Source: Phorcus lineatus (taxonomy: Eukaryota > Mollusca > Gastropoda > Trochida > Trochidae). Taken from it: a stretch of DNA of 64,000 nucleotides. Within the stretch, counting starts at the first letter, position 1. Each line of letters opens with the position of its first letter. The stretch covers positions 28,256,839 to 28,320,838 of the forward strand of contig OV121091.1 in NCBI GenBank assembly GCA_921293015.1. The letters run 5' to 3'. The notes beneath the pieces were generated by a model, which saw nothing but the letters and a program-made list of their open reading frames with translations, did no database searches and had not been told where the DNA came from. Below, one piece after another: positions 1 through 13,259 of this stretch. The position numbers and the translations under genes were made by a program.

Positions 1-95
1 GGAGTGTTCAAACCTTCCTTCATACTCTACACCATCTATATGCACATAGTAGTGTTTGCTCCCATTATACATATCAATAACAGCTGTGATAGTAC

Positions 96-146
96 CTTTA
101 CTTTGTTATCGATGTGAACACTATCGCCGATTGACGAGGCGGCCAT
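96..146 (-). CDS. Candidate first coding exon of a minus-strand gene leaving the left edge (partial)
   Basis: On the minus strand an ATG at 146-144 sits in AAACATGG context (A at -3, G at +4), a strong animal start. It opens MAASSIGDSVHIDNK, followed by two possible splice donors in phase 0: AAA|GTAAAG after base 102, or AAG|GTACTA after base 96. Without splicing the frame stops after about 36 codons. The ATG lies at the edge of the only clearly CpG-rich stretch near here, and ATGGCCGCC resembles the YY1-type start-site motif common in housekeeping promoters. I do not recognise the peptide and no family can be named. The rest of the gene would lie to the left of the window. It could be chance: the peptide is short and the donors are moderate matches. 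Confidence 0.35.
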
Positions 147-265
147 GTTTGTTTACGTTGACGCTAAGTCACACCAAACTCGACACATCGTTTGTATTGC
201 CAAGGAAACGTTTTCGGATTCGCTCTTCTCGGTACGGAGCTAGCGAAAGTAGTGCGACCCAGTTA
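110..265 (-). promoter_or_regulatory. CpG-rich, TATA-less promoter-like patch
   Basis: CG dinucleotides are dense here (for example in ATCGCCGATTGACGAGGCGG and in the TCGGTACGGAGCTAGCG stretch), while the surrounding kilobases are AT-rich and CpG-poor. No TATA box is visible. The patch lies immediately 5' (minus strand) of the candidate first exon, with the CAAACATGGCCGCC motif at its edge. This fits a TATA-less promoter plus 5' UTR; transcription is inferred, not seen. Confidence 0.3.
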
Positions 266-299
266 CCGTCATTTGTATTGTTATCAGGGATCTGATAAC

Positions 300-2400
300 A
301 TGATTACAAGATGGGTTTATTGCACCGATAACACTGCCCATTATATGATAGAAACGTTTTACAATATTGTCTTGTACAGAAGAGATTGTTGAGTGTGTTG
401 AATTTGTAGCATCTTGATATTCATTCAAATTCAAGATTTTAACATGTCTGGTTTATAATTTAACCTCGAGGACAGTGGTAATGCTACATCTGATATTTAA
501 TTTGTTTGACAGTCAAGTAATAAAGAAGTGCTTTGGGCACTTCATATCGGTTAGATTTCATGATATGATTATGAATAGAATTCAATGATAATTTCATAAA
601 AGCAACTCACATAAAAATCAACCTTAAAAAGTTTCTAACGAAGCAGAATGATATCAATATATGTCTCTAACAATATTGCGCATTGTTTCTTCCTTTTTTA
701 TACCTTAATCGAGAAGACAGTTTTACAAAACAAGTTGCCGATGAGAGGAATTGTTATTATCACAGTTGAACGCCCCCAGACAGCACGTGGAGTTTGTTCG
801 GTATATCATGAAGTCACAAGCCTGATTTAATCAATAAAATTGCCCTCATTTAAGTATTAATCTGATGGAAATCAGGATGTTTTCTTCTCGATCTCTGATG
901 GAACAATTTCAAAATCGTTTATTCTTGGTGAATCTTCTGAAAGCTTGCACAAAAGGTTTGAGGTCGTCTTCTCAGACCTTCAAATAAGCAACTGTTTTAT
1001 ATGGGACAATGCATGAATATATCTTTTTTCTCAAGAGGATATGCATGACAAAAAGTATTGACATTGTAACAACCACGTCATGTCATGATCGAGGCTCCAC
1101 GGGTATTACTTCAACTTCAACCCAGATGAATTCTCAACCACAACTTTCGGCTTGTCTTAAGCAAGCGGGTTTAATTGTCCATGAGTTCATTGGAGATTGG
1201 TGGTTTTAAAACCTATGGAAAGGTCCAAAGGGCCTAGGTAATGACATGGCGTCAATCTACTTAACCTTAAGAGCTAACACCTTCTACACAGACACCTTTT
1301 CTAATAATGTTTAAGAAGGTTCACTGGTCCCACATTCAAAATCGACTTTCATATATTATCCCGAACCAGGAAAGTAGTAATGTTATTTTAAAAATTCCTG
1401 TCAGGGATTATCAATCCTAGATTTGGTGACTAAACCAAATGACTGACTGATATGCCCTTAAATCCCTACAGAGCAAAATTTGTCTGATAAGATTCTTTGG
1501 ACAATGCAGATAATAGAACCAACGATAACTGTGAAAATTTAAATATTCCACACGTCTGGTTTCTTTTTTGTTTGCATTTAGGTAGCTCTTTACATAAGTG
1601 ATAAAATGTTGCTTTAAGCAATAATTTTACTACTGCTTGTATTTCACGGTCCAAATTTTTGTTTCATGTCAAGTCTTAATGATAATAAATAGAGTAATGT
1701 TTGATGAAAGTAGCACAGACGAACCATCTAAATATAACTTTTGTATGGAAAACAATGCATGTATGAGTATATTTGTAATATTGTACAACCGGAACCGTCT
1801 TAGAGAAGACATTTATAAACTGTCTAAAACTGTTAAATGCTTTTGCAGTACTTTCAATGAGAATTATATATATATATATTATATGAGAATACGATCATTC
1901 TACACGTTCATCAAACTTCAAGAATATGTTCTGGGGGCTAGATTATGTTATATTTTTTTATCCTTTTTCACGTCACATTATGTTTACTTAACCTGATATT
2001 TTAAGGTAGTAATGGGTGCTATGGTCACTAATAAAGCTAATTTCATTGAGTTAAATAGTTTTCCTAGGAAATATTTTGGTTAAATTGAACCTGGCAAGTG
2101 TAGTTTTAAAGGATCAAATAGTTTGGGAAATGTTTAGGTACGCCATTTACGCTATACTATGCGTATGTAAAACGTTCTCTCTAATTTTCACCCTGCTTGA
2201 ATACTAAACTTCCGTCGTAAAAAGTGACAATTATTGTTTTCAAACTTGCAACATTTGTCATCAAGTGCCTTCATCTTTACCACTAGGCTCTAATGTATAC
2301 CCTGAAAACATGAACACTGCTATCAAACAGAATTTTTTTCTGTGCATATTGCATTTGAAAAAATATCTCATTGTGTCTTGTTTTTCTACCAAGAGAAATT
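300..2400. other. AT-rich DNA, no gene seen
   Basis: The longest open frame (119 codons, plus strand, 1637-1996) is rich in Ile, Tyr and Phe as expected of AT-rich chance frames, with no family resemblance. A short (TA)n tract lies at about 1867-1880. Confidence 0.6.
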
Positions 2401-2478
2401 ATGAATATAGGGTATCGTGACATATATCGTATCAAAACTTTAAGGTTTGTGATATTGTGATACGAATCGTAACGTGGA
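2401..2478 (+). repeat. TATCGTGATAC-type interspersed repeat, copy 1
   Basis: The stretch contains GGTATCGTGACATATATCG, then GATATTGTGATACGAATCG and a GTAACGTGG end. Its reverse complement closely matches 15,029-15,063: both read CCACGTTACGATT, then TATCAC, then ATATCACAAA. Internally it is a run of imperfect short palindromes of the TATCGTGATA type. Confidence 0.5.
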
Positions 2479-2479
2479 A

Positions 2480-5400
2480 CATTTATACTCTTTGTGATCA
2501 TATCTTTATAGTTTTTTTAGGCCATACTCTCAAGACTATTTTTGTCATCAAGTCAACAGAAATAAACAAAAAACATACACATAAAATTATATAAGCAAAT
2601 ATATTAGTTAAACGTTCATTATAGAGCTATCTTGTCTTATTTAGTTGTCTTTTACCCTTCTTGAATTCTTTGTTTCGAGAACTGGTTCTGTTTCTATATG
2701 CTTTTTACGTGATACTTTTTGGACTACATTTGTTTTGATATATAAATTAAAGAAAACTTATTTCTTATATATTTTTGGTTTATTTGAAGGGGTTTTTTGG
2801 TGCAAAAAAGCAAGATATTAATTAAAAAGTTAAGCATTGCTTGTATCGCTCTTATTAAATCTTTAACCACATGGAATTCAGGGTATTTTGGTGACTAGAA
2901 GGTTTTCTGATACCAAATATGCCTTGAGCATACGAAAGATTTCTTGAATGGACCAGAATGATTCCAGTTTATGCTCAATATTTTTGAAAATATAATGATT
3001 GTATGATGTGTAAATACTTGTAAAATGTTTAAAATTTAATTTAAATGATGCTTAACAATACCAATCTGTGTTTAAGAAACAGTAAAATTTGAAGTTTGGG
3101 CATGTGTTGTATCGTCATGATTTGATTTTATAAAAATACCATGAAAACAGGTGACGCCAAATAAAAAAATATTAGCAAAAATGGGCATCTGTTTTTATAA
3201 TGATAACTAGATTTAATAAAAGCATAAAACGTCTGTTTAATTAGTAGTTAATGATGGGGAAATATTTGTTCTATCACTATTTAATAGTCATGGTGTTTGT
3301 TACTCTCAACAGTTCATCCTCATAGAAGTGTATTTCTTACAGGTCACACGAGGGTAAGGACACTCCAAGTCGTCTACCAAAGAGAAGGAAGTGATTTGGC
3401 CTAAGGATATCAGATAGCGTCAAAAGAACTATTTGCGTCAATTTCACCATATTAATGTACAAAAACTTAACGATTATTTCAATTACTTCATGATGAGCTG
3501 CTCTGCGTATGAGAAAGGTACTCTTCGCTAGTGGATAATATTGTTACGGCATGCATAATTGATTTTTGCTGTCAATACTATAAAGTTATACTTTAAGTTC
3601 CTTTATTTGACATCATGTTAATAACCCAGAAGTAATTGAGAATATATGTAAGTATACCCTGGTTGTTATGCATATTCACCTGCGTGTGGGTGCAGAAATT
3701 ATTTTATCACTATTTTTTATTTTGAGTGGACTAAGTGATGTTAAATACAATGATGATTAAATCTGCGTTGACGGGAGTAATTCTTCCGTGTGCAAATTAT
3801 AGAAAAGCATGTTATTTTCATTGTAGAGTTTCTTGAAGTAGAAAAAGTAAATCTGATTCCAATTTTCATTATGTCACTTTGACGATAATCAAATATTGAA
3901 TATTGACATCTTTGGCAATATGTAGATTCAACTATGTTCCTTTTTAAGGACATATTTTTCTCACCCGAAATTAAGCATCGAGTCCTAATCTTTAGCAAGC
4001 AGAAATTATTTTTATTCATATGGCAGGTGAAAGTAATGAGAGCCAGTAACGTTGATATGTCATATTATAACGCGTCAAGGTGCTTATGAAAGCGTGCTTA
4101 TGTTGTAATTTGAATCTTCACTGATATCACTTAAAAGATGAGCTGCAAATGTCAAAGAATACATTAAAGAATGGAAATCAATTTCGTTGATATCCAGACA
4201 TCCCAGACTCATAAACAATTGATAAGTAATCTAAGTGTTGATCATAAACTTGTTATAATTGAAACGGATTTTTTTTGTTTTAAAATACTGCAAACTCGAT
4301 TCGAGAAAGAAGATCATAATTTTAACAATCCTATATTATAAAATATAAGACAAGTATACAAAATATAAGTATCTGAAGGAAAATGTTTTAATTAGTTGAC
4401 CCTTCAACCATTATTCATTTATCCGTATATTATAATACGATATCTTTTAGTAGTAATGCAATGACGTCCAATATGAAAACATTTTAAAAATTTTAAAAGC
4501 TTATCTATTACCTTATATTGCGCTTGCATATAAATTGAACTAAACATGTATATTACTTCTCTTCCCAACATTCAAATTTATATGACGTCATTTGGAGCTA
4601 CATTTGGGAGAACTGAATATATCCGCAGTCTTCAAAGGATAAGTTATTTTATTACCGGCAAGCAAAAACATTGAGCTTGAGAGCTCTATTTCAATATAAT
4701 GCTTGGCAAGCTATTTGCCTCTCTTTAGGCTATCACAATCTGTTGAGATGAATTTCTGTTGTTTGTGTTTGGGGTTTTTTTCTCGGAGCTTTCACGATGA
4801 CCTGACTGTGGGACTCCCCTCTCACTGGACGATTAACTGAACTGTTAGAAATGAACATAATTTTTAGGGAGACCCGTGCTAGTATTTGTGAAAGCGGTTG
4901 GCACTGCATTAAAATGACGACATTACGGTTGGTTTTAAATCATCACTTCTTTGTAAAGCTATACAGTTACAATGACTCATGAGTACTTACTATTAATTTC
5001 TGAGAAGGTACATCCTGCTTAGAGAGGCAGATATAGCAATTCGTTATTAATGCGTGGTGTTTCTTTCCCAGCATTTATTCTCAAACTAAAGTACAAGCAT
5101 ATACCAGAATATAATATTTTATATATAACAGAGCACGACATTTACATTCTCAGTAACCTGGGTCTGAATTGTAAAGATTTTACCCTATTCTCTGTAAGAA
5201 TATGACGAAGGATGTTACTTCCCACAAGCTTCTACCTTGTAGAGCATGGTTGGCTATATAAATTATGCTAACTTATATTATTTGGTAAATTTTACATCAA
5301 TCCATCTAATTCATCCTTTAAGGGGCTTATTCTGTATAACAGCATTTCCAAATAGAACCCCAGGGTCAGATAGAATGTGTGACACACTTGTGGAAATGTT

Positions 5401-6130
5401 AAGTAAAAAAATAAGTAAAACATGTTCTATGTATGTTAGTGACTACCTTTAAACTCGAACGCTTCTATGTAAATCTGCATGGGGTTGAAAAGTTGTCAGT
5501 TGCGGTACATTTTGGGTAACTTTTCCTTTGCTTTCTCCATATTCTTTCTTATGAACATGTTGTAACACCCAGATGTAATTTGTATGTACAATGGTCTTCA
5601 GATTGAAATCCTGGGGAAAGATTCATTCTGTAAAAGTGAAATTGAGAATTTTCTCTTGTATATTTTCTGCACTTAATTTTAAAAGACTTCCACAACAGAA
5701 GATGAAAAAGGTTGGCCTTTCTGCAGGCGAGTTTGTTAATTGTGCTTTTCCTCCTTAGGTTATAATTTACATTATATCTTACTGCCAATTTTCTCCCGTG
5801 TTTTAAAAGTGAGTTTCACTAAGGTCTCCACAAGTTATATTTTTCATTAAAGATTTTTTATATTTGATAGACACGAGTTCATCACTATGGCTTTGAGGGG
5901 AATGTAGAACTGACAAATCCACTCATCAAATGATGTATTTTAAATCAACGAAATCCCAATTCACAAGAATGCCTCTGGAAAAATTATCGGTAATACCATG
6001 CATGTTTACGTTTATCAACCTACAGATATTTTGGAGCAACAATCCTTTTATTGGAGAAAGTAAAATGCAACAAAAATTACTTGAGTTGTTTCATTAAAAT
6101 TGGATTATAAAACTCTTTGTTAATAATCAT
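2480..6130. other. AT-rich DNA, no gene seen
   Basis: Open frames of 60-92 codons only, with no coding bias. No repeat within the window was recognised in this stretch. Confidence 0.55.
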
Positions 6131-6138
6131 TTTAAAGA

Positions 6139-6725
6139 GAAAATTTGAAGATGACATGTACATTAAAACAATTCAATAAAGGATTAAAAAAAGGTTTTTG
6201 TTTACATTCGTGTTGTAAGTAAAATTGACTTTATCATTCATTGTTGTTATCAACTGCTCTTTCACAGTTTTATGTATCGTAGAGAGTTCGATATCGTTTG
6301 TTTTTACGCTTCTTCCGTCAGAATTCTCATAACGAAATCGAGGTGGTTTTCTGTTAGGGTAATCTGTTTGCTTCGTAGACACATATCCACCTTTCTTATA
6401 TTTGAAGAACTAGAATAACTTACTTGAGATTTTTCATGAAAATACGATTACAAATAATCTTTAGTGAGAATATGTGAAGATGACATGTACATTATAACAG
6501 TCCAAACCAATTGTTTCGTTGTCCGTCAAACTAACTTAACTATACATTATTTTTATCAACTGCTCTACCACAGTTTTATGTATCGTAGATAGTTTGATAT
6601 CGTTTGTATTAACGATTCCTATAATCCTAATTCTTATAACGACATCAAAGTGGTTTTCTGTTTGTTTCATAGAGACGTCTCCGCCTTTTTATATTTGAAG
6701 AACTAGAAGAGTTGTGTTGAGTATT
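6139..6725. repeat. Old tandem duplication, two units of about 270 bp
   Basis: Unit 1 (about 6139-6424) and unit 2 (about 6466-6725) share GAAGATGACATGTACATTA, ATCAACTGCTCT, CACAGTTTTATGTATCGTAG, GATATCGTTTGT, GTGGTTTTCTGTT and TATATTTGAAGAACTAGAA in the same order, with divergence and small indels between. On the minus strand both units can be read as (N/K)TND(I)(K/E)LSTIHKTV(x)EQLI. Further upstream unit 2 has a one-base length difference and stops relative to unit 1, so the two cannot both be intact coding copies. The family is unknown. It may be a duplicated non-coding segment or a decayed duplicated exon. Confidence 0.7.
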
Positions 6726-6729
6726 TTCG

Positions 6730-9150
6730 TAATCATGCATTAGAGATGTTAAACAAAAGTTTCATTGTGTAAGAATTCTTTCGTGAAAATTGAATTAATT
6801 AGTCACCATTTACACAACATGTGTTAACATTGTGATAAATATTGACTTTATATTTACAAATCATATTTTGATATGACAATTTAATCAGATATTTGGGAGA
6901 ATAATCGTTAGATAATTTATCTTAAGTGTACACCATTTTACATGACATTTGCACTAAGTTTGAAAGTAAGGAAACAAACATCTGTTGAGAAGCTGTATGT
7001 ATTCTTCTGCATTAGCTCAAGTTGCAGCTTCTTTCACCTAGAACCACATCAGTCAGTTCCTGTGATTTTCGTTTGTCAGTAGCAGATCCCCGACAACTCT
7101 CCTTACATAAGTCTAGCAGCTTTTAGCTAATACTTTAACAAGTCGTTGTACTCCAGCGGATATTTGACAGACACTGATGCTTTTAGACTGTGTTTAAATC
7201 AAATAGCAAGTAGTTCAACACCGCACAGGTATCATGATATAATGATAAGACGTCATCCCGAAGTTGGCCGACCCATCATGTCATTATATTAATCGTAGCA
7301 TGCTCTCTGATTAGTCTGTATCTTGTGGTTTAATGGTAGATTGTTTACCTTCTAATTGTCTAGAGTTAAGGTTTTTCAATCTCTTAAAGTGACAAATCAC
7401 AAATTTACAAATAAAATAGAATAATCATGGTTGACTCATACTAAGGTAATACAATTTCTTTGGTCAAAGGTACACGTAAGTGATGATGATTATGTTAAAC
7501 ACTTGCATTTATACGTTGTTTTTAACAACTTTGCACTTTATCAATCCAAAGTCAGCAATATTTCTCTTTTTCAGATGTTCATCTTAATGTTGTCCTGCCA
7601 CTAAAGCCGTTCAACTGATACTTTATACTTAAAATGTCGAGCGATGTTTCAACACGTACCAAAATGAAAAATATAATCGAAAATGAAAAACGCTCAATGA
7701 CGTCATCTGACACGTGCGTTAAACCTTTTTTTTAAATGTACATTGATGTATGTCGATATGTGAGGAGATGTTTTTTTGTGCTCTCAACACATTTCCACGA
7801 ATGTCTATGAATTGTCGAATCGGTTACAATCCTCGAGATGAAGAATCACTACTATAAATGCATTTCTATAATTCTGCAATCCGTAATACTAAAACCGCTT
7901 AGAAGGCTTCTCCGTCGCGCAGTGTAAGGTACCAAAGTCATCAGGTATTAACTTACTCGCAAATATTCAGCAGACGTGGTAACATTTTTGACATCATCGT
8001 CACAAGAAATTAAACTTTTCCTCACTGCAATGAAGGAAGGTCGCATAAACTGTTTTGTTCTTACGTTAATAACCTCATCCGCTTAATGTTGGTCTTTAGA
8101 ACCAGTAATCTGAAAAAGTGACATATGCAATCGAATAAGATGTAAAGGCTTCAACATATTTGGAAAGTTTGAAAAACATACCTTTCACCAAATCTTTAAT
8201 AATCCTGTTCCATTTCCAGGAAACCATCGCCTGTACTTGTGAGTTGTATCAGATGTAATAAACCAATGTTGGTAGTTGGTCACCTTGACTGATTGTAACG
8301 GGTTGTTTGAAAAATGACCGTTACATTCTTCCAGATTGTGTAAATCTGCTATAAAGAGAACAGTTTAGACAACCAGTATGATCTTCTGAGGGTGTTTCAA
8401 TTCATGTTATTTGCAAAAAGATCATGAATGTTTGAATTAGAATCAAAAGTCATTCGATAAGAGATTTTCAAACTTCATTTTGATTTTAAGTGAAGCTTAT
8501 AAGGAACCCGTTGAAATAGTATGTGCTAATTCTTTTAATAGTGAAAAGTCTATAAGCTTGATTTAGTCTGACCAATTTAATTAACACCTTTGGTAATATC
8601 ATTTTTGGAAATAATAGATTTGAAATGATCCTTTTAAGTAAATACGTTTATGATTTATGGATTGGTAATTCCATTCAACTGAAAGAAACAGAAGAACATT
8701 GTAGCAAATTATATTCATACATTAGTACATAGCTATGGTTCAAGGGTACCTGTCAAACACTTTCTTTGAAACCTCAGGGACATTTTCATCATTCCGTTCC
8801 TTAAAAGTTGGGATAAAATACTCAGAGTTACTTTGACATATTAATTCAGCTTCATAGCACGATTAGATTACTTCCGTTAGAAAATCTGAACGAACGTTAA
8901 GCTAATGAAATAGTTTTCTTGAATGTCGTTTTTGCACCCTAGTAATTGATTATTGCATCCTGCCCTACAGCAATGAGTATAATTAATTTGTTAAGTTAAC
9001 ATTTGTTTTAAAAAAGAATATTTGGAAAAATTTAAGTAGTATTAACACCAAGGGCATGTGAAACAAGATATCTGAATTATAACTGGAGTTCAAACATGTG
9101 AAATTTTAACACCGACGACACATTCAACCTGTATATACCACTTCTGTTAC
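6730..9150. other. AT-rich DNA, no gene seen
   Basis: A weak inverted repeat lies around 7231-7292 (TCATGATATAATGATA against TGTCATTATATTAATC). A CpG-containing patch around 7890-7930 has no open frame of note. Nothing else was recognised. Confidence 0.55.
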
Positions 9151-9490
9151 TGTAAGGACAAAGGCGAGTTTGTATCCGAGTCAGTTTTCATCCTTGTACC
9201 GAATACTCCTTAACTTTACATAAATCTTTATTAGCAAAATGGAAAATTAACATTCTGTAATACACATGCAAAGTTTCAGAAAGATTTGGTGAGTGTATTT
9301 GCATTAGAGTTCTGCTATCCCTGTATAGAACCCTAATTCAACACATGCCATGCAAACGAAAAAAATCAAATTCCGCACCTCAAAGAAGACACAACTTCAT
9401 TAGGAAGTTAATACTCACACAGATTTTCAGGAAGATCTGATGAACTCTCTTTGAGTTCTGCTCCTGCAAAAATGATTTTGGAAGGAGCAC
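9150..9490 (+). repeat. Modular 'GCAAAGTTTCAGAAAGAT...GAGTTCTGCT' repeat, plus orientation
   Basis: A module reading ATGCAAAGTTTCAGAAAGAT ... GAGTTCTGCT (9264-9312) recurs about 150 bp later as ATTTTCAGGAAGATCTGATG ... GAGTTCTGCTCC (9421-9470). The same vocabulary, reverse-complemented, occurs at 22,390-22,680. I recall this type of module as common in gastropod introns; the family name is not known to me. No coding potential is seen. Confidence 0.6.
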
Positions 9491-10980
9491 AGGGGTGTAG
9501 TGGATAACAAGAGGAACCAAACATTTATCTTATGGGCCTTGTTCGTGGTTTTTCTCTGGGCATTCACATTGCACTCTGTTTTCCCAGCTGTACGGACAGG
9601 TACCTGAACACTGGAGAATATGGACCGTAACGGTCAAGCGAATTGCTGATTTTGTCAGGCTGAATCGAAGTACTATTATTTCAGGGTGACAATATAATTT
9701 GTGTGCTTTTGATACCAATCATGGAGGGCGGAACAACGCAGCGTTAAGTTGGTTTTACTTTCTCTCTTGTAGCAACAATGTCAATTGTTTCAAAAGAAAT
9801 TGTTATTATCATGAAGGAACTGATATGTTTGTTCGTAAACTTGATTTTGATGTTGATAGAGTTTTAGGAGGAACGAAAAATGCTTTGAAAAGGCCATTTA
9901 CCATCATATATGAAGTGATAACCTTGGTGATACATAAGATTTGCTTTTTAAATCTTTATTTTCAGAATTACATTACGTGGTAAAGATATTTTCAACCTCT
10001 TGTGTTTCCGTAACAAAAGTATCTTTAATTCGGAAACAATGTCAAACATTTGCATCTTTATTAGTTTCTTGGATACATGTATTGTACTTTTCACATTTAG
10101 TAATTAGTATGTATTATTAAGAGACTCCCCTTTAAGAAAAAGGAATGAGACCATACTGTAGAGGTACTGAATCGCAATGACAGTTTCATGTTAGGTGAAC
10201 ACTATCCGACTAAAAACACGGGTTTCATATGGTTCATTAAACATTCTCTAGTAAAAAGTATGATGCAGTTGATTCCTGCGAGAATCAATAAATATAAACC
10301 TGTTTGAAATGGCAAATCAATGAAAGCAGACGGTCATCTTTGTGATCTTGGATCGCGATCTTATGAAATAGATGATATAAATTAAAGGGATTCATGGTTC
10401 AACGTTTCACTTCAAAGGGCCATTGAAAGAACCGCGTCTATCAGATAAAACAAGCTCTTTAATTTTGACATTTTATCGTGGACTCTAACACCTGCGAGGT
10501 TTGTTGCAATGACGTTAAACCCACTGATACAATATGAAGAAAGATATATTTGAAAGATGGCTGCAATACGATCTTGGGAAAGAGCACCGATTTTACACAA
10601 CTGTTTATAAATTTGCTTGAATCTTTTTTACCATCTGTTCTGTTATGTCTTTTTCAATAATAACACTTCTACGCACTGCAGATTATAAATTTATATTCTT
10701 AAATTTGGCTTGAAGGTGATCAGGGTATTTGAAGGAGCTTAGTGGATTCAAGCGCGCTAATCGAGCAGGGTGTATATCAAATGGAGGTGTCGAGAATTGA
10801 AATATTATTGTTAAGAAACTTATTTCTGCCAACAGGTCTTCATATCCGTTTGTACTTAAGCTATTGCTAGCATGCATAATTCAGGAAACACAATTCTAAG
10901 TTTGACATGAAGATAAAATGCTTACCTATCTCACGCATCTGACAGTGAAAACAGACATTTATGACACTTGCTGTTACCGT
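9490..10980. other. AT-rich DNA with a short family-C tail
   Basis: At about 10,738-10,775 the stretch GTGGATTCAAGCGCGCTAATCGAGCAGG matches the end of the repeat family seen at 27.9, 41.6 and 43.7 kb. The rest is unique AT-rich sequence with open frames of under 95 codons and no coding signal. Confidence 0.5.
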
Positions 10981-11411
10981 TAAGGGGACCATTCGAGCGG
11001 GGTATTTTTTGTGGAAACAAAATTCAGGGGAACTTTCCAGTTAAAAATATATGATTTTTACATGATTCTTTTCGCACTTAATTTTAAATATGTACATGAG
11101 GTAAACATTTCAGTTGTTCAAGATTTAACAATTTGACAAAGAATCAAGTGTATCGATCAAAAAAGAAAAACTTCGTGAAATGAAGCCGTTCATCGGAGCT
11201 ACGAATGTGGAATGCATTACTACGACAAAACATTGTCGTAACTGACAACTTTTATTATAAAATATTTGTAAATATGCCCCTCTTCTATCAATCTAAAGTT
11301 ATTAGTTATTTCTTAATTTTGTCAATGAATTAGCATAATACAGCACATTTGATTCTCGCAATGCTAAGATTTCAAGATTGCGGATGAAAGCCGCTCGAAT
11401 GGTCCCTTTAA
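10980..11411. mobile_element. TTAA-flanked MITE, 424 bp, piggyBac-like by target site
   Basis: The ends are inverted repeats: GGGGACCATTCGAGCGG at 10,984-11,000 and, reverse-complemented, AGGGACCATTCGAGCGG at 11,391-11,407 (16 of 17 match). Each is bordered by TTAA (10,980-10,983 and 11,408-11,411). TTAA duplication is the hallmark of the piggyBac superfamily. The interior is AT-rich, has no transposase frame, and carries the stretch GAAGCCGTTCATCGGAGCTA, which recurs in a degraded relative at 60.5 kb. It is non-autonomous. Assignment rests on target site and ends only; no partner transposase is in the window. Confidence 0.75.
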
Positions 11412-13046
11412 ACCATTTATGGTTAGTTCTTTTCAAGTGACAAGACCAATTAAAATAAGTGATTGCATCCACGTACATATAAGCTTATTCTTATAACACC
11501 ACTGTTTGTGCGTAAAGCCGCAAACTATTCATGCTTCGATTGTGACGTCATGACGACATTAACATACGAACAGCGGTTTTACGCTCGTTTGATCTTGTCG
11601 TTTAATTATAGAAAACAACAGGACTATTCAAAGGCAAATCATTATGCCATGTTATTTACAACCTGATGAGCTTGAGAGGAAATGATTCCATTTTTTTAAA
11701 GGTAAACCTTATCAACTCATATGATTTGACTGAACACGAATTGAATTTCAGTGTGGCTTCAACCATATGTTGCCATGCCCCATGAATGAGTTCAGATTTC
11801 ACACAAATCGTATTATTATTAGTGTTTCAGGTCTTCATCCTACAATAATACTAGGTGTAAATTACTATCTAAATTACGGCGTTTCAGCCCATATCGCCCA
11901 TAATCTCTCCTGTGCGTAAAACGTTGTAATAGCACGAATGTACACATAGGGATTGTTATTGTGGATTAATGTTGTGAGACCTTCATATTTTGCTTTCCAA
12001 ATAGAATTATGTAAAAAGGGTGTTACATTTTTTTTAAATCCCTAAAAAATAATTTTCATTTCGCAATTTCCAGTAAAAGGCTTTGCGCACTTAAATTTCA
12101 TAAGGGTCGATAAGATTAACTGCCTTGAAATAGCTGAACAAAATTTACAGAGGGGCATCCATGTGAAAACGGATTTCGTTTTTTAAGAAATACATGATTT
12201 TGATGAGAGAATTTGACAGTTCTTCGTTTCCCTTCAAAGCGATAGTGACGAACTCGCGTCTATTAAATAAAAAAAAATTTAATTATAATTGTTACTTTTG
12301 GAGATCATCCCCTGATCCCTATTTCACTCATTTGCAAGGCATGATGGAAACTAACTAAGGAAAGTGAACTATATAGCTAGATTGTTACCCAGAGAAGAAA
12401 ATGTTGCAATTTTACCCAAATCCTCTTTCTTCATTCTCACTATTGAAACATGATGAAACGATAAACCTCTAATTGCAGGTAGACTGTACCTTTTAGTGAT
12501 AAGCAAACGATCAAAAGAGGTTTTCTGTTTAATTCCAGTACGGCTAAGCGTCTAACAACATAGATTATTAGCCGAGGAATTGTTTCGGATGACTTTTACG
12601 AAACAAATGTTTTTATTAAATGAGTGAGAGGCCTTTAAACTTATGATTAATAAAACATACGACTATAAGGTGAATGAAAGTTTCTCATTTCACCTGAAGC
12701 ATTTATTAAAAAATCAATTTGTGGTGTATTCGAAATCAATATCAAATTACCTGTGTCATTGCAACTCATAAAACACATACCAGAACCTTGGCCTAGACTT
12801 TCAAAGATAGCCGTTGGACAATGGTATATAGTACTTACGACTATCTTAACATTCAGTGAGCTAAACTGGAAATATTAATATGAAATGTAAAAAGTGTACA
12901 ATCACTTTATTTTAATTTATTTTCAACACCAAGAGGTAATGGAGAGACCGTTTCATAGGATAACTTTTGAAAAGGTTATCATTAACATGTATGTTTAAGA
13001 AACTGATATAAAGATTATAAGCTTTTAACAGTAGCTTAATACTGAA
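11412..13046. other. AT-rich DNA, no gene seen
   Basis: Unique sequence with scattered short open frames. No repeat shared with the rest of the window was found. Confidence 0.5.
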
Positions 13047-13205
13047 ATCTATTTCTCATTATGCCTTTCTATCGGTTTGTTTTTTTCACTCATCCTGTCG
13101 ATCCCTTTCTCCCTTATCAGCCCACTCTCTTTTGGATGCTTGTCGCCCACGTGTTTGCTAACTGAAATATTGTTCGAAACACGTTAAAACCCAGCTCATT
13201 CACTA
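13047..13205 (+). mobile_element. SINE 3' half (same family as 29.5 kb)
   Basis: This collinear match to the 3' half of the 29.5 kb SINE includes TATGCCTTTCT, TCGATCCC, CCACTCTCTTTTGGATGCTT, then TGAAATATTGTTCGAAACACG and GTTAAAACCCAGCTCATTCAC. The 5' half with the A-box-like sequence is absent, so this is a 5'-truncated copy. The terminal CACT-type tail is short and diverged. Confidence 0.8.
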
Positions 13206-13259
13206 AATACTGAAAAGAAATCCCCCAATCAAATCAAATAAATTCCTGATAGCATAATA

